Assembly (NCBI GenBank): GCA_027579435.1
Contig: JANBPK010001523.1
Location: 1-40,417, forward strand
Source: Candolleomyces eurysporus
Lineage: Eukaryota; Basidiomycota; Agaricomycetes; Agaricales; Psathyrellaceae
Direction: 5' to 3'
Length of the DNA stretch: 40,417 bases
A program made the translations under genes and the position numbers. Of this stretch, positions 32,748 through 40,417 are shown piece after piece (position 1 is the first letter of the stretch; each line of letters begins with the position of its first letter). The notes beneath the pieces are model-generated. The model searched no databases. It was not told where the DNA came from and saw only the letters and a list, made by a program, of their open reading frames with translations.

Positions 32748-34135
32748 ATGGCTCTGATTGGCTACTATTACTCTTTCCTTATCCTGGTATTCACGCTTCA
32801 GAGCTTTGTGCTCCGCGTCGCGGCAGCTCCTGCCCAGGCCGATGACTTCGTCGGCCAACGAAGAGCGAAGTGTACAACCCTTCGACTTCGTAGAGAATGG
32901 TATGCCCCTACCACCCATTGGACATCAATGTTTGTACGACATCTAATAGCTGACCATTGAGTTCAGGAGAGATATGACCGTCGCAGACCGGGTGGACTAC
33001 ACTCGCGCGGTCAGGTGCCTTCAACAGATCCCATCGTCCAGCGTTAGACAAGGCGTCAAGACTCGCTTCGACGAGTTCCAGGCCTGTCACATTGACTTGA
33101 CGAACCAGGTTCATCAAGTTGTACGTGCCTGTTCTTGCCTTGCTATCTGTCCTACTCGTCTCACCAAACTCGTTTCAGGGTCACTTCTTAGCCTGGCATC
33201 GTCATTTCCTCACTCTGTATGCCAAAGCTATGCGCGACGAGTGTGGCTACCAAGGCCCGGCAACGTAGGTGCACCTGACTTGACGTCGAGAAGTCCAGAG
33301 CTAATCGTTCCCCATAGATACTGGGACTGGTCGAGGGATGCCGATGGTTCAGGATTGTAAGTCGCATTCTTCTTTGTTGTTTCGTCACGTTATGCTAAAC
33401 GTGTGTCTTCATGTTAACTAGGATGGCAAACTCGCCCATCTTCGACCCCGTCACGGGATTCGGAGGCAACGGTGTCCCAGGAACCTACACTCCACCCCCC
33501 CTCTACCGGTTTCCCTGGGTTCCCTGGTGGGTTCCCCGGTTTCCCAGGGGGTGGTGGAACAAGCGGTTGCGTTAGTACTGGCCCGTTCAACACGACAAAG
33601 GTAAACCTCGGACCCGGTAGCGCGATAGGCGAGCACTGTCTCGTTCGCGGATTCAACGAAGGGATGAAATCGAGTCTTGTATCTTCCAACGTCAGGACCG
33701 TTTTATCCCAAACAACATTCGAGAGCTTCCGTACGACGCTCGAGAACGGCGGGAGGGGCATCGCAGGGATGGGCCTTCATGGAGGCGGACATGCTGTCGT
33801 CGGCGGTGAACTCCTGGATCCGTTCTCCAGCCCAGGCGGTGAGTGCCCACTGATTGATTGCGCTTGTCTGAGCCTAACTCCCCTGACCCTCTTCCGATGT
33901 AGACCCTCTTTTCTACCTCCACCACGGAAACCTAGATCGAATTTGGTGGAGGTGGCAGATGGCCGATCCTACAAACAGGCTGTACGCCCTTTCGGGCCCT
34001 ACCACCCAGAACCCGCCTTTCACCAACATCACGCTCGACTTCAAGATGCCTTTCACCACAATCGCACAGCCTCTTGCGGTCAGAGAGGTGATGGATATCG
34101 AATCTGAGCCCAGTTGCTTCCAGTACGCCGACTAG
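32748..34135 (+). CDS. Short secreted tyrosinase / catechol oxidase-type copper enzyme
   Basis: This is a type-3 copper enzyme oxidising phenols and catechols to quinones, here outside the cell. Exons 32748-32899, 32967-33120, 33179-33264, 33318-33356, 33422-33838 and 33903-34135 give about 359 aa. A hydrophobic signal peptide ends near VAAAPAQA. Copper site A has His92 (FQACHID), His100 (QVHQVG) and His109 (LAWHRHF), with the 8- and 9-residue spacing of short fungal catechol oxidases such as AoCO4. Copper site B has LHGGGH and FYLHHGNLDRIWWRW. The usual C-terminal lid domain is absent. A run of seven C at 33495-33501 breaks the frame. Six would restore it, continue into a Gly-Phe-Pro repeat (GFPGFPGGFPGFPGGGG) between the two sites, and make the exon total divisible by three. 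The run may be an artefact or a real frameshift. Confidence 0.9.
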
Positions 34136-34444
34136 CCGTAGTAGTAATGATGTACATGTGCATCCGAGACTACTCTGAGTGCTGAACTTCCCCCTGGATT
34201 ATATCATGTCGAAATGTCAACTTTCTTCTTTTTTGGTTTTCACCTTCAATGATGTTGATGCATGTCGGTGTTGCGATGTACCATGAACATACGTGCGAGG
34301 TAGGTCGGGACAGGACTGCGAAGAAGGGGCTTTAAGAGACTTGGGCAAAATACTGGCATCGGACTTTGTGCTTGGTCCAGTTGCTTTCGCCAAACAAAGG
34401 CAAACGCGACGGCTGATGTTCGATGCTTGTTGCCTGCAACAATC
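34136..34444. other. Short intergenic region, LSM6 promoter
   Basis: No gene, and no TATA box near the LSM6 start, as is common for fungal housekeeping genes. Confidence 0.4.
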
Positions 34445-34834
34445 ATGGCTGACGATGCATCCTCGACTGAACCCGCTCAAGAGATTCAAAAGCATACCGG
34501 ATCGCCCACAGACTTCCTCAAAGGAGTCGTAGGCAAACGCGTCATCGTTAGGCTGACATCGGGCGTCGATTACAAGGGTGCGTACTACCCTTTCCCCCAA
34601 TGCTCCCCCCCAGGCTGAAACGCGTTTTTAGGCATCCTCTCGTGTCTTGATGGGTATATGAACATTGCAATGGAGCAGACGGAGGAGCATGTACACGGGA
34701 GGGTGACCAATCGGTATGGTGATACGTTCATACGGGGAAACAATGGTGCGTGGTTGAGGCCGTTTCACCATCGATAATGGTCGTTGATCTCTGTGTTTGC
34801 AGTACTTTACATTTCGGCGGATGAACCCCTGTAA
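34445..34834 (+). CDS. LSM6: LSm6, U6 snRNA-associated Sm-like protein
   Basis: LSm6 is a subunit of the heptameric LSm1-7 ring (cytoplasmic mRNA decapping and decay) and the LSm2-8 ring (binds the 3' end of U6 snRNA in the nucleus). Exons 34445-34577, 34632-34745 and 34803-34834 give 92 aa. An N-terminal acidic extension (MADDASSTEPAQE) precedes the Sm1 motif (FLKGVVGKRVIVRL, SGVDYKGILSCLDGYMNIAM) and the Sm2 motif (GDTFIRGNNVLYIS). The RNA-contact residues of the family, DGYMN in Sm1 and IRGNN in Sm2, are intact. Length and motifs match LSm6 rather than SmF. Confidence 0.95.
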
Positions 34835-37800
34835 ATTGATTATTGTGCACCTCCGAACAATCCACCCTTCCCCGACGGAGCAGGCTGTAGCTCCGAAGCA
34901 GTGTCTCTGAGAGATCTGAAAGTCGGAGGACGATGCGGTACATAGGCCCGATTCTCGTGCCCTCTCTATTCGATCCGACGTGGCGTCGAGGCGGGCTCTA
35001 CTATCCGCGCCAACAACCCCACCCTATCCCTCATAGGACTGGTGACCTCTTTGGCTCACGCGATTGCACAGGATCGAAAAGGCTGCGTGCACAACAACCT
35101 AACCGTTCTAGGTTAACCTTCATACGCCTCGCCCTTCGCATCCTTCGACTGGCTCGTCATCATGGCCACCATCTCCTTGAGGCTGACCACTAGAGCTGCG
35201 AACCGACGCGACTTTCGCGAAGGTTGGAACACAGATGCGAGGTGCGGGTCAAGAACGTCGGATGGATATATAGATGATATCAACTCGCCATGATAGCCAT
35301 GTACCCCCACACGGGTTCGAGGAAGGGTGGGATGGTGATGATGCTGGTCATTTCAGTGAACTAGTTCGATCGTGAGTGTGTGTACCGATTCTCACATTAA
35401 TCCCATCTTTGCGATCATCGGAGACTAAGTGCTCACCATCTAGGTCACCAATCCGCGGGGTTTGGAATATAAAATGCTCGTTCGACTTTCTGGCCATACA
35501 AGCGATGCTAGGTGGTACACGCAGGTGGCGTTGAAGCTGACACTTGCCCTCCAGGAAAAGGCAAAAGGAATAGAAGAAGACACAGCAAGGAGGTCGGCCT
35601 GCGGCAAAGATATGGGTATGACGATGCCGGTATGGCGGGATTTAGCCCGGCAAACGTAAAAACACTGCATCGATTGAAGACGGGAAATGGCCTAATACGC
35701 GCCATCCTGACACCGGGCGTTTCCTTCGTTCTCCTTCCGCGTGATGATGTCTTTGCTTTACACGTACTACTTCCCAATAAAGCTGACTGACTCGTTGATA
35801 GCCTCGTCCGGGCGTCGAAATTGATTGTCAAAGGTGATAGGAACCAGCACCGAATCCACCCCAGCTTGCGCTACCTAGCTTTGGAAGAACACGTACCGTG
35901 AGTGGACGTTCTTCTACTTCTGAATCCTCCCTGGAGCCAATGAAACCCTTATTTGTCCATGTTTACATTATTCATTCGCTTTACAGCGTCTCGTCCATTA
36001 GCGAGAATCAGAAGACGTGTGGCGCAGACTTCAGCCAGAAGAATCGAAATGACTGACCCTCTGTGTCAGCTAGGCGTCACGTCATACCTTCCTCCTTGGT
36101 GGCGTTTTTGAAGATGTGGAAGTTATATCAATCAGGCAAGGTGTTCGAATCCCAGCCAAGAGACTGGCGAGCAATGGAGACTAATCAATGATGTGTACTT
36201 TCTACGCTAGGGAGTGTTGGCTCGAAGCGGCGACTGTGGGGACTGTTATTAAAATTCTCCAAGGGTTCCGCTTCGCCAGTCGGGCCTGGATCCCGGCTTC
36301 TTCGTTGGTCGTTCGTTGAATTGCACCGACGACTATGCTTTTCTCTCCTCAACGTCAGTACCACTTCAGGATCAGCGGCGGAATTTGCTTAATTCATTCG
36401 CTCGTTGGCGTTCGTTTTTTGCCGTTGGATGAACCTGGATAAACGTTGTTCGATCGAATCGAATGGGTTCCTGTCATGCTGCCGGTTGTTGGCTCGAGGG
36501 AGCTTCTTGTGCTCGCGAGATCACTCACTGGACTTCGCTTTCACTTCTTGTGTCGTCACCAAGTGTTATTCAATCTCTATCTATCCATCTGCCACGCAGT
36601 CTTCCTATTCCTACTTTTGACCCTCCACCCTCCAACCAATCGCATTTAATCGATGCCTCTACCAATTTCTTCCCACCAATTCGCCCCGAACCTGTCCCTT
36701 CACTGTCCCTGTTGGGCGTTCATAATCGATTGCTGCGAGTGGCAGCGAAACGTGTGTTGCTTGTCTACTTCATAATGCTGCAGACGATCGACTGAATTTG
36801 ACTCCAACGTGGATGGTGCTTGTCCAAATTCCTCCCATGCTCTAAGTACCGTCCCCCCCAGTGATGATCCTCTTTGAGTCTTATCCATCGTTCTGCTCTT
36901 CCCTTTGTTATGTCGGCATTTTCCGCACGAGCCATCATGGGCTCCTTCCAGGCGACGACGACCCCCACCCAGTATAGCTCAGCAAGCACCAATCCATGAA
37001 CCCAACATGTGCCTGTCGTCTCTCCATCGTCTGCCGAGCCCCGTTTGATCCTAGCTCTGGGTTTCTCCTTGTCGCGTTGTTCGGCGATGGCGTCGTGAAC
37101 GAGAATGATGTGGATGTAGGGCTCGGAGGGGCATGTTCGAGGGCAAGGGAGTGCGTGAGAGTGGACGTGGTCTGCATAATATGAATGCGCGATGTTTGGA
37201 GGGAAGGGACTGGGGTTGAGGTGGGTTGGGATTTGTTTCCCTTCTCCCTAGACCGTGGAGGTCTTTATACGAACCCTTTCGCCCAGCTGTCTACCTATCT
37301 ATGGCAAAGTAGTTTGGTAGATGAGCGAATGAAATGTTAACCTCCATATCCAGCCGTAATCGTCACAATAGACCAACAATGCAATGAATGCCGTGTTGAC
37401 CGATTCACCGGTATGTGCAGTCTAGATTCAAGTTAACAGGGTTAGCCTTGAACATCCATCCGTGTAGACCCAACACTTGAATGACCGATTGAGAGTTTTT
37501 TTGTCGTTCGAATTGATGGATTCATCGCATGTACGCATTCAAATTACTCGATTGGTACGAACGTATTGTGTTTTCGCCTAGCCCGAGCTCCTCGTGTACC
37601 GACCGTGACGCAGAGCCAAGATTTCGTTTATTGTTCTCCGTTCCGGGTTTTCTGCAGGAGATCGATCCGGTGGAACCAAGCGTCTGTGAGTGAGCCATGG
37701 GGGGAAGGGGGGGGGCTCGAGACGGGAGGGTGCCTTGAACTTCATTGGCGTTGGTCGGGTGAGGGTGCGGTTTATTGTGTTCTGACCCTTACACCATCAC

Positions 37801-37841
37801 ATATCCCAGGACGACAAGATAATTGGAGATTGACAAACATG
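34835..37841. other. About 3 kb without a supportable gene
   Basis: Frames such as 35462-35659 and 36463-36795 (plus) and 36765-37177 (minus) lack domains and exon chains. A T-loop-like GTGTTCGAATCCC at 36142-36154 has no surrounding cloverleaf. The region may hold unrecognised small genes or decayed sequence. I see nothing I can name. Confidence 0.35.
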
Positions 37842-37913
37842 TCTCTGTTAGTATATCGGTTAGTACACGCGCCTGTCACGCGCGAAAGCTGGGTTCGACT
37901 CCCAGACAGAGAG
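37842..37913 (+). tRNA. tRNA-Asp (anticodon GTC), intronless
   Basis: A complete cloverleaf is present. The acceptor stem TCTCTGT pairs with ACAGAGA over 7 bp. The D-arm is read through ATCGGTTAGT. The anticodon stem CGCGC/GCGCG closes the loop CTGTCAC with anticodon GTC. The T-arm is CTGGG-TTCGACT-CCCAG. The discriminator is G at 37913. The internal B box (GGTTCGACTCC, 37892-37902) is canonical. Confidence 0.96.
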
Positions 37914-37916
37914 TTC

Positions 37917-37924
37917 TTTTTTTT
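37917..37924 (+). terminator. RNA polymerase III terminator of the tRNA
   Basis: A run of eight T begins 4 nt after the tRNA 3' end. Confidence 0.85.
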
Positions 37925-38499
37925 CTTCGCAGAGTGCCCTTAGGTTGCTCCCACCATTTTGATCGATTCCGTTTCTTNTAACACAGTGCGACTACTCCGT
38001 TGCGTCCCTTGTGTTTTATTTAGGAAGGACCACCAATGTGTGGGCAAAACTTGCACCACTTGACNATCATTACCTCCGTCACGGTTCACTTTGGCAATGA
38101 TCCNAAAAACCTCGGTGGAATGCGCTCGCTCATATAGGTGATGCAACGGGTCTTCGTTCCCACCCTAGTGCCATCGACTGTTATTGGCCGCAGAAACTGC
38201 TCAAGTATCCTGCTTTGTTCTCCCAGGCCACACTACGATGTTAGATCCGAAACGTTTCTGGGCTCCCAATATCTCAACATNNAGCCAAGCTTCGCGGGTG
38301 CCCAGCCTACCTCAGGTGCTGTGACCTCAGTTGCGAGGGAAAAGAAGCCCAAACAGTCCAAACTATGCCACTGGTTCTGCCCCTTAGGAGAACAAAGCCG
38401 CTATCGCCAACGTGTACCACAATTCAAAGAACTCAGGTTCATGTGGATTTCGGCTTAGGGCATCCAGGAAATCATGGATTGTGCAGCGGAATTTGACGA
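37925..38499. other. Spacer with several Ns
   Basis: The plus frame 38138-38458 and the minus frame 37940-38146 are crossed by Ns and show no recognised domain. No gene is supported. Confidence 0.35.
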
Positions 38500-38505
38500 T
38501 ATATA
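38500..38505 (+). promoter_or_regulatory. TATA-like box of the second DUF1996 gene
   Basis: TATATA lies 89 bp before the ATG at 38589. Confidence 0.4.
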
Positions 38506-38588
38506 GGCCTCGAAAGCCCTTGTCCTTTGAAGTCGATACCCCATTCGATTTCACCGATTGTCAACATTCAGCTTTGAACCTCGATATT

Positions 38589-40417
38589 ATGGCTACGCTT
38601 GCAACCTGGCGACCTCTTCTTATTTTCGCGTCTTTGGCTTTGACTGTACTTCAGTTCTCCGAGGCCCTCATTCGGTTCCCGTGCAGCCAGCTTGTTACTG
38701 AGCGTTTCGATCCGTTCGTCATTTCGGTCAACACNCATACTTCAACGCTCATCGCGTGTCCTGCTCCAGGTTGGTCACACCGGGGATTGTCTCGCCTCAT
38801 CTTCACCAGATCATTGGAGGAGTATGTCGTCTTCTTTTGTTGCCTTTGGGACGTCAGTCAGTTTTACGGATGACAATGTTCTACACGCTTGATATTACTA
38901 GAATGCGTACGTCTGGGTCACATCTTTTGTTCGCTCGCAGGTCTCATTTTCCTTATACACCATCGCCATTCTGGTTCGTTTACAGCTTTAACTTAACAAT
39001 GGACCCCTCTCTCGACATTCCTAACATCGCCACCTGCACGACATGCCGCTTCAAAGAAAACAAATCCAATTACTGGACTGCCGTAATGTACTTCAAACAC
39101 CCGAATGGATCCTTCATCCGAGTGCCTCAGGTTGAGAACCACGTCACTGGTCTTCCCAATGGCGGGATGACAGTATACTATATCCAGCCGCCCACAAACG
39201 AGAAGGTTACCGCGTTCCCAAAGGTTCGTCATTCTCTCGTNTTCAATGCTCAAGTCGAACCTGACATGAGATGCGGATGTGCTGAGGGAACTGACGTGTG
39301 CATTTGGTGAATATAGGGCTTCCGAATGGTTACAGGCAACCCATTCCGCCGCTCCCGACCCGATATCGACCCGGGGATCCCTGAATCCTATTCCCTTAGC
39401 TTCAGGTGCTGGGAAAGCCGAGATATTTTTGACCCCAGCAACAGGTACGCACCTGGTGCAGGACCGTACGATACGTTCGAACTGCCAAAGAAGCAGTGTC
39501 CTGGAGGGATAAGGGCGAATATTTTCTTCCCTTCGTACGTCTCTTCGGTATTTCGCGCCTGTTTATTGGAGATCGAANGCTGAGTAGCTTATTCTAGATG
39601 CTGGGATGGAAAGAATTTGGACAGTNCAGATCATAACGTTCGTATTGACCTCACATCTGCAAATCTCGTCATGGTTGACTGACGAACTTGATCTCTTNTA
39701 GAGCCACGTCGCATTCGTNNNAGGAACTGTGAATCCCGACTCAGGTCTCTTCTTCTTCAACGGGANCTGTCCCTCCACTCACCCTATTCGCATNCCAATG
39801 ATCCTCCTTGAAACTGTTTGGGACACACCGCGGTTCCATGACGTCTGGCCNNCAGACGGGAGCCAGCCTTTGGTACTTAGTATGGGTGATCCGTGAGTCT
39901 CCTCATTCCCTCANGCNNCACTACCCAGGCTATTCTGGTGATAATCGACGACTAACGAAACGACGNACNNGCTGTGTCAATCGCACATGCTTNCAGTACC
40001 GGCTTCGGACACCACGGNGACTACCTCTTCGGATGGGAAGGCGATTCCCTCCANCGNGCTATGGACAACTGCGTCGATGTTCTTGGAAGACCAGCGACGT
40101 GTCAGGAGCTAGCTAGCTTGACTGTGCAAACTGATGAAGAGATGAATGCGTGTACGAAATCTGTTCAGGTGGATGAAACTACTGAAGGTAAATGTAAGTT
40201 AAAGTTCTTTGTTCCCGCACCGACTTTCTGTGCATTTGATGACCCGTCAATCTCATTCGATACTGACGACTTACCACGNTATAGATCTGAAAGAACTGCC
40301 GGGATGCAATCCTGTACAACAGGGCCCTGAANCTGCCACGGTCGTACCTGTGTGTAACGCAGTNTCGACGACGTTACCCCTCCCCGCTGCCACCGAANTC
40401 GCAATACATTATGCNNC
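38589..40417 (+). CDS. Second DUF1996 protein, truncated at the window end
   Basis: This is a paralogue of the gene at 19031, with the same role expected. Exons 38589-38713, 38770-38821, a 5-nt microexon 38902-38906, 38986-39223, 39317-39534, 39598-39637, 39702-39892, 39997-40193 and 40285 to the edge are in frame. A signal peptide (LLIFASLALTVLQFSEA) precedes DPLVTPGIVSPHLHQIIGG, ATCTTCRFKENKSNYWTAVM, SFRCWE, NIFFPSCWDGK and YLFGWEGDSL. The intron that splits MR/VPQ in the first paralogue is missing here (IRVPQ is continuous). After LPGCNPVQQGPE a Thr/Pro-type linker begins, so a CBM1 may lie beyond the window. Many Ns (for example 39277 region, 39719-39720, 39851-39852, 39970) reduce the certainty of single residues but do not break the model. 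Confidence 0.9.

Noticed and set aside
36121..36180. Possible second tRNA (GTGTTCGAATCCC looks like a T-arm)
   Set aside because: The flanking bases do not form a T stem, and no acceptor, D or anticodon arm is present.

Overview
The window looks like a piece of a filamentous basidiomycete genome, most likely an Agaricomycete mushroom. Genes are split by many short GT-AG introns (about 50-100 nt), fungal cellulose-binding modules (CBM1) occur, and there is a secreted peroxygenase, a secreted short tyrosinase, an F-box protein, a decayed NACHT gene and a mushroom-type 7TM protein. Many ambiguous bases (N) sit in or next to homopolymer runs. Several apparent frameshifts disappear when one homopolymer base or the N is ignored, so they look like sequencing artefacts. 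The N density rises sharply after about 38 kb.

Layout. 1-5 kb: a broken NACHT P-loop gene, a 41-bp tandem repeat, one small three-exon gene, and an AT-rich region of nested repeats built around a TTATTTCTC/GAGAAATAA inverted motif. 4.4-5.0 and 9.3-9.95 kb: two diverged copies of a dispersed GT/GGTGGT-rich element. 6-8.3 kb (minus): a long coiled-coil, Ser-rich protein resembling the non-catalytic tail of a NIMA kinase with no visible kinase domain. 10.6-11.1 kb: a possible single-pass membrane protein. 12.6-14.0 kb: an unspecific peroxygenase (heme-thiolate). 16.0-18.0 kb: a 7TM orphan receptor-like protein. 19.0-21.1 kb: a DUF1996 protein with a C-terminal CBM1. 21.8-22.4 kb: a frameshifted LRR/F-box-like remnant. 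23.0-26.5 kb: an Mpv17/PMP22-family membrane protein and an AIG1/FAR-17a-like membrane hydrolase. 26.9-28.6 kb (minus): an F-box protein. 30.6-31.7 kb: a CBM1-SGNH (CE3-like) esterase. 32.7-34.1 kb: a short secreted tyrosinase. 34.4-34.8 kb: LSM6. 37.8 kb: tRNA-Asp(GTC). 38.6 kb to the end: a second DUF1996 gene, cut by the window edge.

Taken together, five secreted proteins (peroxygenase, two DUF1996 proteins, CE3-like esterase, tyrosinase) lie on the plus strand within 28 kb. Each has a signal peptide, each has a TATA-like box 50-90 bp before its ATG, and two carry a CBM1. They are interspersed with housekeeping genes (LSM6, Mpv17, tRNA). This suggests a loose neighbourhood of plant-cell-wall or aromatic-oxidation enzymes. 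The least understood and most interesting members are the two DUF1996 paralogues. They share an unusual 5-nt microexon, and one is physically fused to a cellulose-binding module.
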